Source: Gracilaria domingensis (Eukaryota; Rhodophyta; Florideophyceae; Gracilariales; Gracilariaceae). Taken from it: 64,000 nucleotides of DNA. The translations under genes and the position numbers were made by a program. Numbering within the stretch: the first letter of the stretch is position 1; every line of letters starts with the position of its first letter. This document shows, piece after piece, positions 55,702 through 64,000 of this stretch. The notes beneath the pieces are model-generated. The model worked only from the letters and a program-made list of their open reading frames with translations, did no database searches and had not been told where the DNA came from. The stretch covers positions 1-64,000 of the forward strand of contig VCMS01000301.1 of assembly GCA_022539475.1 (NCBI GenBank). The letters run 5' to 3'.

Positions 55702-58411
55702 TACCTAGCCTTCTTACCAAAAAGCTCAGACAAGCCGGGTGTCGTAAGCGATCTTAGAGTGCCATCTTGTGCGACGTTGAAACAACTCTTAGAGTGAAAT
55801 CGGAGTTTGTTCACCTGACACGCGTACAGTTCTGTTCCCCTGTTGTGAGTTAGGTGCTGCGTCAATATGTGCTGTAGCCCAACATCATGTATCTTAGAAG
55901 GTCTGTTAAACGAGGTTAACAAGGAATAAGCATTTGCGTGTAACCCAATTCTCTGTAAGAAAGTGCTCCACAGCTGGTGCTCAAATTAGAGAGATCCAGA
56001 TAAGAGCTTCCTAAGGAACGGCGGCCGTTCCGTTCCAAGCAATATACAGTAGTGTGCAAGTTTTGTCCAAATTCATAACAAAACAAGCAGTGGAAAGTCT
56101 CCATGAAAGGTTTTATGGGCACTAGAGTACATAAAAATAGAAGAGTGTGTACGTGGAGATCAATAACACGTCCAGATGGAGGATTACACATCTACCTCTC
56201 AGTCCAATTTCAGCCCCAAAATCCCACTGGTTTCGTCGCTACAGCTCATTCTTTATCGTGTTTTAGCTACTTCTCGGCAGCTCACACGTCCTCACACCCC
56301 GTGTGGAGCCCATCCACAGCACCGTTCTCGGACATATTCACTGAGTAGATGCCAGCGCGTACTATCTCACAGCAGTAGCGATGGCCTGAAAACCTTAGGG
56401 TCTTTGGTACTTGCTAACCTATGGGGTCAGATAGTTGCCAAGGGGTCTCTTGCTTTACCGCAGGATGAAGGCGCAGCTCGAGCAGCCTAGGTATCGGCCG
56501 CGAGGCGCCTCGACCTCAGCTGTGGTGCACTGTAACGCAGTAAACCACGTGTACTATCTACACTACCTATGGTACAAAAAAATACATAAAAATTAGAGAA
56601 CCATTGGAGGGCAACCAAAGCACACGTATTCCATGTCTTGGATCTCAAGACAGCACGACCAATGACAGACCACCAGGCGTCGAATCTAAGGCTCAATATA
56701 CTACATACCTCCCCCTTTAGACTTTTCCGTCTCGGGAAAGTCCCATTGAGATGTTCGATGTGGGCTCAGTTTCCGGACGACGTTGGCGGGCTGGAGATTA
56801 ACGGGCATGAGAGAAAGAAAGGGCAGGTCTGGACCGGCATTGCAAGTCACCGATGTGTTTGAAAAATTGCAAGTTTTGACCTGAACTCCGATGGAAGATG
56901 TCCGCTACAGATCATATTGGCACTGCGGATGTTCAAAAAAAAAGTTAAACAGCAAAAATAAATTTACCAAACTCATCGGGTGTACTAAGTTTCGACCTAG
57001 CTGCTCACAACAGTTTTGATATATACCACTCTGTAAGTCTTCGTGCACGGGGATAATTGGACACCTACCACGTACTTTCCAGCGTAAACGTTGCGCAAAA
57101 CGATTCATTTTGAAAGTCTTAACATGTAACAAAATGTAAGCCTCGCTGTGGAGCAATAGATTTCCGCTTTCGGATGCATCTACTACATCTTGGTCACGGA
57201 ATCATTGATATTGGATGCATTATATACTACCTAAGATTTATGCTGCATTGTGACCAGAGTTTGCAATATTGAAATGATGCAGATAGCTTTTCGATGGCGA
57301 ACAAAGAATATTCGAACAAAGATTATTGATATAGATATTTTGAGAATAGGTTTCAGTAGACATATTTTTCAATTGTTGTGAAGCTCGTACAACATTTTCG
57401 GAACAGGAAAATTTTGACATGCGAAGTAATAGTTCTAGTACGATTTAACGAGTAAACGAAAGCTGCGAAAACATTTCCATAACAAGATGAATATTAATAA
57501 CTCTAAATGTCTGAAGATAAATATAGAAATACTAGTCGATACTATTAGGCCAATCCTTTTATGTTATTGAATGTTTAGGATGGAAACGTATCTAACCTTC
57601 ATTCTCGATCGCCTTAAACTTTTAGAAATCGTGGCTTACATTCTTGTACACCTTAATTTTTTTAGCCTCATTCTTTCCACTGGGAGAGAATAAATTCTTA
57701 AAAATACCTGTACGAGGCCGAGTTTTCAAAGATATTTAACGTTGTTCTGCTGGTAAAACAACCTCCATCCGAGAACGTCACTAGTCGCTACACCAGGTTG
57801 TTTTATTTCTTTCCACTTGGAAAGAAGAAATTCTTAACAAAACGCATACGACAGCGAGTCCTGAAAGATTTGCAACGTTGCACTCCAGGTAAGACAACAT
57901 GTATCCGAGGTTGCACTTAATCGCTGGGCTTTAGTCTATACTACAAACGATAGAACCCCCTGGATTTGCGGATCGTCTGTGTTCTGCAAAGTGGAATATA
58001 GTCTGTTCGCTTTGGAAACTAAGCTAGTTTTGGGTCTATTTGGGGCGCGCGAGGGGGTAGCAGAGGCTGGCACTCAAAAAATCAAGAAATTTTGGAATAT
58101 TAAATTCCATCTCGCGCAGTTTAGTTCTTGGGTGCCCTAGTTTTTGTAGAGGTTCTACTTCGCCGCACCACCCCATTCACTCTTTTCCGCGACCCTCTCT
58201 CAAAACTGCACTCGTGCTAGTTTGCGTTTCCATTTTCTCCCATGTTGCAATGCCAATCGCAACTCATCCCACCTCAATCATCCCATCACTTCTTCCCAGT
58301 CCACACCACCCCCGCTATTTACCCATTTCTCGCCCATCACGCGTTCATTTTGTAGAAGTCAGGTGCACAACTCTCCCCCTTCTCGTATACCCGCCTCGCC
58401 CCAAAACGGCT
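55702..58411. other. Long AT-rich gene-free stretch
   Basis: About 2.7 kb without a convincing gene. A diverged tandem duplication occurs at 57670-57930, described separately. Confidence 0.5.
57670..57930 (+). repeat. Diverged tandem duplication of about 135 bp
   Basis: The blocks starting TTCTTTCCACTGGGAGAGAA (about 57673) and TTCTTTCCACTTGGAAAGAA (about 57810) align over roughly 120 bp, to TAGTCGCT and TAATCGCT. The two units are clearly diverged. Confidence 0.65.
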
Positions 58412-59341
58412 TCAAATCCCTCCCATCCTTCTCTCCTCCTGTCCCCTCAGAATCCCCTTCGCAGTCCGCGCTACCTCCGCCGCACTCCTAAACCCAGTCA
58501 CCACCGGAGCTCCCACTCCCTCCCGCGGCACCTCCTCCACCACCTTTTTCATCTCCTTACGCCTCTTCTTCAGACGGCTCTTCCCATCCCCAACCCCACC
58601 ACCCTTTGTCTTCGGTGTCACAGGAGACCCCTTCTGCACCGCCACCCTTCCCACACTTCCCTTCTCCGTCTTTCCCTCCACACCTCCTTTCACCGTCTCC
58701 TCTTCCACCAATCTTTGCCTTTTGCACAGCTTCTTCACCTCCTTCTCCAGCACGTCCAACCTCTCGTTCAGAACCCTATTCTCCTCCCGCAACTCTCCAA
58801 CCTCCCTTCCCGCACACTCCACTATCCCATACACATGATTTCTCATCTCCACTCCCAATACCGACAACGAATTCCGCAGGCTCGAAATCGCCTCAACCGA
58901 AACACCACTACCACCCCCACTCAGCACCACACCGCCCATTTCCGTTACAATCTCCACAATTCCATCGTCCAGTTGCTCCTTCATCACCAACCCCAACATC
59001 CCCACCCTCGCCTTCATCTCCCCCACAAACCGCATCTCCCTGTCACCCTCTCCGCCCCCAATCTCTATCTGGTCTCCAACCTCTAACTGACTCAGATGCA
59101 CCGCACCCCTTCTCTCCATTGCGACCCCCTCCACCTCCAATTCTACCCCCTTCTCCACCTCATCACCATTCCCTCTCCTCGCCTCACACTTCTTTCCTTT
59201 ATCAGCCACTTCCTTCTTCTGCGACATCCGACCAGCCGCCGTAATCACGTCCTCTTCCCGCTTTGGTGACGGCGTCTGCGGTACCTCCTCCCCCTCCAAC
59301 AGCGCCAACAGCTCCTCATCCTTCACGTATCCGTTCGACAT
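58412..59341 (-). CDS. Hypothetical coiled-coil protein (309 aa)
   Basis: ATG at 59341 (MSNGYVKDEELLALLEGEE) gives 309 residues to a stop at 58412. A basic region follows the start (KKEVADKGKKCEARRG). A central segment contains GGGSGVSVEAISSLRNSL. A leucine-heptad coiled coil (GELREENRVLNERLDVLEKE) and a Lys/Arg-rich C-terminal part (KSRLKKRRKEMKKV) complete it. An upstream in-frame extension to 59437 is open but less likely. The strong strand bias (purine-rich coding strand) makes a long proline-rich shadow frame on the other strand. It is intact. No family recognised; a nuclear or cytoskeletal role would be a guess. Confidence 0.6.
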   Translation of the reverse strand: MSNGYVKDEELLALLEGEEVPQTPSPKREEDVITAAGRMSQKKEVADKGKKCEARRGNGDEVEKGVELEVEGVAMERRGAVHLSQLEVGDQIEIGGGEGDREMRFVGEMKARVGMLGLVMKEQLDDGIVEIVTEMGGVVLSGGGSGVSVEAISSLRNSLSVLGVEMRNHVYGIVECAGREVGELREENRVLNERLDVLEKEVKKLCKRQRLVEEETVKGGVEGKTEKGSVGRVAVQKGSPVTPKTKGGGVGDGKSRLKKRRKEMKKVVEEVPREGVGAPVVTGFRSAAEVARTAKGILRGQEERRMGGI

Positions 59342-59569
59342 CTTCAGAAAAAGAAGTAGTAGTTGGATCGAAGTTTCCGCTGCGATACAGTGCAATCGAG
59401 CTAAACTGTGCTGTCCACCCCCACTGTCCAACCACACGGGCTATATCCAGCACCATGATTGTCCCTGTTTCCCTCATCCCATTTCCCGCCAAAACATCTA
59501 CTGCACACCTCCGCACCTTCCACTATTTAAGCGCCACCCCTCTGTCCCCTCTTCACATAGTCCCCACCC

Positions 59570-59940
59570 ACCTCGCCTCGACCGGCGATATTTTTCTCTT
59601 CCACCATAACCTCACTCGATGGTTATAGCAAAACAGGAAGATATTGCCAGTGGAGGCAAGCTAGGGACTAGTGATTGTACTTAGAGTTGCTCACCCTCTG
59701 TCTCGACTGGGGGCATGTTCTTCTTCCGTCACATCCTTTGTGGGTTGTGACAAAAAAAGAATATGTCACCACTCGACACCGGATGGGTAACAATGGTAGC
59801 ACGTAGAGTAGTTCATCCTCCCTCTCAGCGTCCACTGGGGATATATTTATGTTCTCTCACATCCTTTCCCGGTTGTGATACAAGAGAAATACATCTCCAA
59901 TGGAGACGGAGAATATAGTCGTGATAACACGTAAAGGTAA
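59570..59940 (+). repeat. Tandem repeat of about 125 bp, roughly 2.5 to 3 units
   Basis: Related blocks start at about 59577, 59702 and 59838. Each has the order CGACTGG- or CCACTGG-like, a GATAT/CATG stretch, CACATCCTTT-like, and GGTTGTGA followed by A/G-rich DNA. It lies upstream of the coiled-coil gene, so it could contain promoter elements. That is inference. Confidence 0.6.
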
Positions 59941-59977
59941 CAATGTAATAAACAATAAATTTATGCTACTATCTCTA

Positions 59978-60292
59978 ACCAACCTTTCGAAAACCAGCTA
60001 TGACATGAGCTGGGTTACTCGAGCCAAAGATGGCAGATCCTGCAACTGAAATGTTTGCACCGGCCTTCACTACTCCTTTCACAGTACTCAGTCCAATACC
60101 CCATCCACCTGTATCCCTATTCTTGGGTACAACTCCCTTGCATGTCGCACCTTGTCAAGAACACCCTCCATAAACGCCTGTCCTCCAAACCCTGGCTCCA
60201 CCGTCATCAACAATAACATGTCTACAACTCCTTCGTTCATAAGTGCTTCTACGACCTTTATAGACGTATTCGGGCGCAATCCAACTCCATCC
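59978..60292 (-). pseudogene. Ribulose-phosphate 3-epimerase relic
   Basis: On the minus strand it reads LRPNTSIKVVEALMNEG, then MLLLMTVEPGFGGQAFMEG and RIGIQVDG, then in a shifted frame GLSTVKGVVKAGANISVAGS with AIFGSSNPAHVIAGF. These are the C-terminal strands of ribulose-phosphate 3-epimerase, including the metal-binding Asp of QVDGG and the phosphate-binding loop. The enzyme interconverts ribulose-5-phosphate and xylulose-5-phosphate. The first half of the protein is missing and the frame changes at the QVDG box, so this is a dead 3' fragment. Confidence 0.8.
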
Positions 60293-60575
60293 TTTTAATT
60301 ATGGCAATCCAAGTGAAGCTATAGAACCCGTTCACGTCATTTATGAAGCCAAAATGGCTCCTTTCATCCTGTATTCAAGCTCCCCGTAACTCGTACTTTA
60401 CAACTACTTTACAACTCAGGTTCGAAATCAGTTTCATTCATTGCACACTTTCTACTCTTCCACCTACCTTTCATAAACATCATCACACTTTGTGGCTTGT
60501 CGTCTCATACAAGCCCTATCATTCATTCAGTACAATCACATATCATACATTTCGCTCACTTTCACAGAGTGAACC

Positions 60576-61622
60576 ATGTTCCCGTTCTGCGCTTCCCAAC
60601 CGTTTTTACTTAAGTATCACTCTTTACCCCAGCAGTTCTCCGCCCCATCTTCCATTTCTATCGTCACACAAAACATTCGAACACTTGCAATGAACTCCCA
60701 GTGCGACATGCCTCCCACTCCGCCTCCGAGTCCCAGATACTCTGACGTCCCTCAGGTCTCATCTCCCGCCCGAAGGACTCGGGCCGTTATTGTTGGAAAG
60801 GGGCGTATAGGTACCATGCTGGCGAACGAAGAAGATACGGTCATTTCCGCACACGAATTCTGCAGCATGGCTGCTACCTCTCATCTTTCTGATGTACCGA
60901 TACTAGTTTGTGGAAGAACGAACACCCTGGAGACCGTAATTCAGGCTTGCCCTTATTCGCTCAGAGAGAATCTCGTTTTCTTCCAGAATGGAGACATCAT
61001 ACCATTGGTTTCGAAGCTCGGTGTGGACACATGTTCAAAAGTTGTCCTATACGTTGGTGTCCCCTCAAGAAACGCAGCTCCGCAGGATGGTGTCACTCCT
61101 CAAAGTCCGGATGGTCTCACTGTCGCAACAGGAAAGTGGGCCTCCAACGTTGCAGACAGGTTTAGGTCTATGGGTCTCACTTGCGGGGTTGTCGACGAAG
61201 ACACATTTCTCGTAAGCTATTATGAGAAGCTCGTGTGGCTATCAGCGTTCAACATCGTCGGGGCCTCAAGAGGTTTCATTCCTATGGACGTAGTCGCTAC
61301 GGAGTGCAGTACGGTTGTGCTCACAATAATGAAAGAGCTGTTGAAGATAGTTTCGCTTAAGACAGGTACTACTTTCAACCTGGAAGAGACCGTTGGGCGA
61401 CTTCTTGCATATGGGAAAACTCTCGTTGGCTTCCCTACTTCTTTCTCCGACTTTCAGTTTAGGAACGCGTACTTCTACGACTTTTCCCGCCAAGAAAGAA
61501 ACATTGTAGGCGGTGACCCCGCTCCTTTTCATACAAACTACGTCAACGTTGTTAAGGAAAAGTTATCCCCCTCCCCATTCCCCAGCTTTGAGGTTAGAAC
61601 ACATGACTTTTCGGTGTTGTAA
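60576..61622 (+). CDS. Ketopantoate-reductase-like oxidoreductase
   Basis: ATG at 60576 gives 348 residues; a second in-frame ATG at 60690 (MNSQCDMPPTPPPSP) may be the true start if the first 38 residues are leader or transit peptide. The fold begins with a dinucleotide-binding motif GKGRIG in AVIVGKGRIGTML. It continues with LVCGRTNTLETVI and NLVFFQNGDII, and has the helical C-terminal block YEKLVWLSAFNIVGASRG typical of ApbA/PanE-like enzymes. Such enzymes reduce keto acids with NADPH. The substrate here is unknown. The gene is intact from start to stop and is one of the few likely functional genes in the window. Confidence 0.6.
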   Translation: MFPFCASQPFLLKYHSLPQQFSAPSSISIVTQNIRTLAMNSQCDMPPTPPPSPRYSDVPQVSSPARRTRAVIVGKGRIGTMLANEEDTVISAHEFCSMAATSHLSDVPILVCGRTNTLETVIQACPYSLRENLVFFQNGDIIPLVSKLGVDTCSKVVLYVGVPSRNAAPQDGVTPQSPDGLTVATGKWASNVADRFRSMGLTCGVVDEDTFLVSYYEKLVWLSAFNIVGASRGFIPMDVVATECSTVVLTIMKELLKIVSLKTGTTFNLEETVGRLLAYGKTLVGFPTSFSDFQFRNAYFYDFSRQERNIVGGDPAPFHTNYVNVVKEKLSPSPFPSFEVRTHDFSVL

Positions 61623-62217
61623 ACCTTTTAGAGATAGTTAAACATAAAAGTTACTTTATCGAAATGACCTGTTCCTATTACATTACTTATATTGTTCGTC
61701 CTTCTGTGGTTCAAATATGCCCTTTAAATCCTACATCCCTTATCACTAATACTTCGCTAAGATTTTGCTAGATAGAAAATGGTCATTCCATATCATTAAA
61801 GTGCACGATACTAGTAACGAAACAAGTACAAAAATTGTGATATTTCTGAAGAACTAAGCGTTTGCATTACTTGGGGCACCCGTATAAAGTAAGGTAAACC
61901 TTTTATGGGTTTCAACCCGTAATGGAGGTTGTTTTACTCTTCTTGATTTCTAGGCTCATGTTAAAGATATTTACAGTTTTCTTTACCCACTTGAACCCGT
62001 ACATATAATTTATGACTAAATCATCCTTTCTTTACTTCAAATCGATGCAAAAACTTCTCGTCGTAGTAACGTTTTAAAACAGTAGTACAATACCCGTATA
62101 TGGTCGTTCTTAGACTCTTTTTATACTACGAAACACCTTGTGACCATCAATCACATCCTTCTCATTTGTATACCCACACCCATTTGCAAAACGAACCCTT
62201 TCGAAAGCTTTCAAAAC
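61623..62217. other. AT-rich intergenic stretch
   Basis: No gene. It contains the 3' flank of the reductase-like gene and the 5' flank of the HAD relic. Confidence 0.5.
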
Positions 62218-63088
62218 ATGTATAACTCAGAAGTTAGAGCTCAAGAAGTAACTCCTCACCAGCTGGCTAACGAAATATTCGAAAATGGCTACGCCGTGAT
62301 TAGTGATGTTGACGGTACTCTGAAAAGAGCTGGGGAGAACATTCCTGCCGAAACAGTCAAATGCATGAAGTACATCAATACACGCGTTGGTTTCGGAATT
62401 GCTACTGGGCGAGATATAGAGGATGCCGAGAGTTTCATGGAGCACCTGGGTGGCTACACTTTTGGCATCTCTGGAAACCAAGGCGCACGGGTGAGATTAT
62501 CTAATGGTACCGAAATTGATCAGGACCTTGACAGGGAAGGCTACGAAAGATGTGCAGCCGAACTTGAGAGACTTGCACTCTCCTTAATGAATCGCACGGA
62601 CTTCACGAAGAGCGTCAAAAAGCAGTGGTGAGCACTAGAAAAGACAGTGGACTCCCTAACTTCACGTACAATGGACTGTCGAAGTGGAAAACAGAAGCTA
62701 ACTCCGGTATTTCAAAAGTGTTGAAATCCTTTCCGAACCTGGTTGCGTACCCTCAAGATGAAAACTGTGACATAGGGGACATTCGTTTCACGAAAAATAG
62801 TGGGGCGCTAGCCTTGGTTGAAAACGACCCCCAGTTCGACACACATTTAATCGTTGCTTTCGGGAATGCTTCCAATGATGGTCCTCTATATGAAATGGCA
62901 ACCTCGCAGTTCATGTGAAGGGAGACGACCCTCCACCAGCGGTAACATATCTTGTTGATGGGGTGGAGGACATGCATGAGACCATCAGAAGGGTGGCAGA
63001 ACTGTACGGGTACAGAAAATGCAAGTGTCAATGGTTTAGAAATGCTCTTGGAATTTGTTTCAAGTGCTACGATGCCTTTAATACTTAG
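62218..63088 (+). pseudogene. Trehalose-phosphatase-like HAD gene, frame-disrupted
   Basis: ATG at 62218 (MYNSEVRAQEVTPHQLAN). The HAD motif I is complete (ISDVDGTL, first Asp the nucleophile), motif II is GIATGRD, and GISGNQGARVRL follows as in trehalose-phosphate phosphatases. A frame change near 62627 leads to SGLPNFTYNGLSKWK and VAFGNASNDGPLYE (motif IV region). Another near 62900 leads to AVHVKGDD and the end at 63088. Two frame changes make it a pseudogene unless unusual introns exist. It is convergent with a paralogue on the other strand, 52 bp away. Confidence 0.7.
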
Positions 63089-63140
63089 CTATGATATGAG
63101 ATCTCAGTAATAAAAGTGTCGTATATATCTCAATACCCTT

Positions 63141-63980
63141 TTATGAATCATGGTGGTTTTTATCGTGCTGCTTTTCCTCGTAGCCGTACAACAGAGCCAC
63201 CAACATAATTGTCGAATGTACATCCTCCACGCTTTCGAACAGGTTGTGTACTCCACCCGGGATACAATCTTCTTTGACGTGAACGCCGTACACGCCTACC
63301 TCATGCAAAGGCCCGTCGCTGAAAGCACTTCCGAACGTCACGACGTCATCCGTATCAATAAATCTCGGTTCATTATCCACAAGATTTTCTCCTCCGCTTC
63401 CTTTTGTGTATCGCTTGTCCACAATTTCGCAACTTTTATCGCCGGGATAGATAACAAACGCATCCATCTTCTGCAACAGGTCCCCAATAGCAGAATCCAC
63501 TTCTTCCTTCCACTGCCACAGTTTGTTGTACACGAAATTGGGAAGGCCACTATCACTTTTGGTCTCCACGAACCCCTTGTCATCATCATTCACAATACCA
63601 TGCCTCCTATTCAAATCCCTTGCCAGGAACAGTAGTCCGTCAACAGTGTGGTCAAGGGTGTGATCATTGAATGCACCCTTAATTTCTCTCTCGTCAGAGA
63701 AACGCAGGAAAGCTCCATGATTCGCCGAGACACCAAACTTATAGTCTCCGAGTCCTTCCATTTTCCCCTCCACGTCGCCCACATCACCCCCTGTGACAAG
63801 TCCGAAACCAACACGTTCGTCAATGAACTTCATACACTTCACAACTTCTTCTGGAATTGACTCTCCTTCTCTTCTCAACGTTCCATCAACGGAACTTAAT
63901 ATACCGTAACCATTGGCATATATGAACTTAGACAAGGTATTTGGTGAAATTTCCGCCAAGTCTCTCTGTTCCTCTGCCAT
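63141..63980 (-). CDS. Trehalose-phosphatase-like HAD protein lacking the nucleophile Asp
   Basis: ATG at 63980 (MAEEQRDLAEIS), 279 residues, intact. It is paralogous along its whole length to the plus-strand copy at 62218-63088. Motif I reads LSSVDGTL where the paralogue has ISDVDGTL. The nucleophilic Asp of HAD phosphatases is therefore replaced by Ser, and phosphatase activity is unlikely. Motif II reads LVTGGD instead of IATGRD. The motif IV region reads FGSAFSDGPLHE. The C-terminus ends in a His/Lys-rich tail. It may act as a sugar-phosphate-binding or regulatory protein; that is inference. The gene ends 52 bp from the end of its convergent partner. Confidence 0.72.
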   Translation of the reverse strand: MAEEQRDLAEISPNTLSKFIYANGYGILSSVDGTLRREGESIPEEVVKCMKFIDERVGFGLVTGGDVGDVEGKMEGLGDYKFGVSANHGAFLRFSDEREIKGAFNDHTLDHTVDGLLFLARDLNRRHGIVNDDDKGFVETKSDSGLPNFVYNKLWQWKEEVDSAIGDLLQKMDAFVIYPGDKSCEIVDKRYTKGSGGENLVDNEPRFIDTDDVVTFGSAFSDGPLHEVGVYGVHVKEDCIPGGVHNLFESVEDVHSTIMLVALLYGYEEKQHDKNHHDS

Positions 63981-64000
63981 TTTTCCTGATACAGTCACCA

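Noticed and set aside
58214-59086. A 290-codon plus-strand frame rich in His, Pro and Leu
   Set aside because: It is antisense to the coherent minus-strand coiled-coil gene at 58412-59341 and its composition simply mirrors that purine-rich coding strand.
1-64000. CRISPR arrays, rRNA genes, prokaryotic operons
   Set aside because: No regularly spaced identical repeats with unique spacers, no rRNA-like sequence, and the gene content is eukaryotic.

Overview
This 64-kb window is eukaryotic nuclear DNA from a gene-poor, transposon-rich region. The coding relics are mostly single-exon. The families seen are a chromodomain Ty3/gypsy retroelement, hAT and PIF/Harbinger transposases, a type I metacaspase, a DUF1664-like protein, the U3 snoRNP proteins UTP15 and RRP9, and the catalytic subunit of DNA polymerase alpha. 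An intron-poor alga fits best, a red alga being my first guess, but nothing in the window fixes the taxon.

Layout, left to right. At 0.5-9.5 kb an unidentified plus-strand locus is split by a very young, nearly complete chromovirus (736-8050, minus strand, 517-bp LTRs differing at 3 positions, 5-bp target duplication CTCAC). At 9.5-12.2 kb there is AT-rich DNA with an exact 63-bp direct repeat and a 44-bp tandem repeat. At 12.2-17.4 kb a divergent gene pair includes a C48/Ulp1-like cysteine protease. At 17.5-23.3 kb lies the most unusual object: a 5.8-kb unit bounded at both ends by nearly the same 27-bp palindrome. One reading frame in it carries a C2H2 finger (OrsD-like), a tyrosine-recombinase-like domain, a RecQ-type helicase and a Cys/His-rich tail, interrupted by three in-frame stops and no frameshift. 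TTAGGG-like repeats and a decayed PIF/Harbinger transposase follow. At 25.7-31.3 kb is a large DNA polymerase alpha pseudogene containing an LTR-like repeat and a fragment of a D-lactate dehydrogenase gene.

The stretch 31.3-38 kb is mostly anonymous, with a second copy of the LTR-like repeat and a GC-rich zone of short repeats. At 38-39 kb there is a broken phosphatase plus P-loop gene, at 39.6-43.4 kb a hAT element, and at 44.2-45.4 kb a broken metacaspase. From 49.8 to 53.9 kb the DNA holds a 68-bp palindrome fused to an RRP9 fragment, a broken UTP15 gene, a DUF1664-like gene and a second RRP9 fragment. From 54 kb rightwards there are an unidentified interrupted gene, AT-rich DNA with tandem duplications, a coiled-coil gene, a ribulose-phosphate epimerase relic, an intact ketopantoate-reductase-like gene, and a convergent pair of trehalose-phosphatase-like HAD genes.

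Few genes look intact: the coiled-coil gene (58412-59341), the reductase-like gene (60576-61622), the right-hand HAD gene (63141-63980), the DUF1664-like gene and a few small reading frames. The window is mostly a graveyard of host genes and DNA transposons. A recurrent feature is a long single frame cut by one or a few in-frame stops with no frameshift, seen in at least five unrelated proteins.
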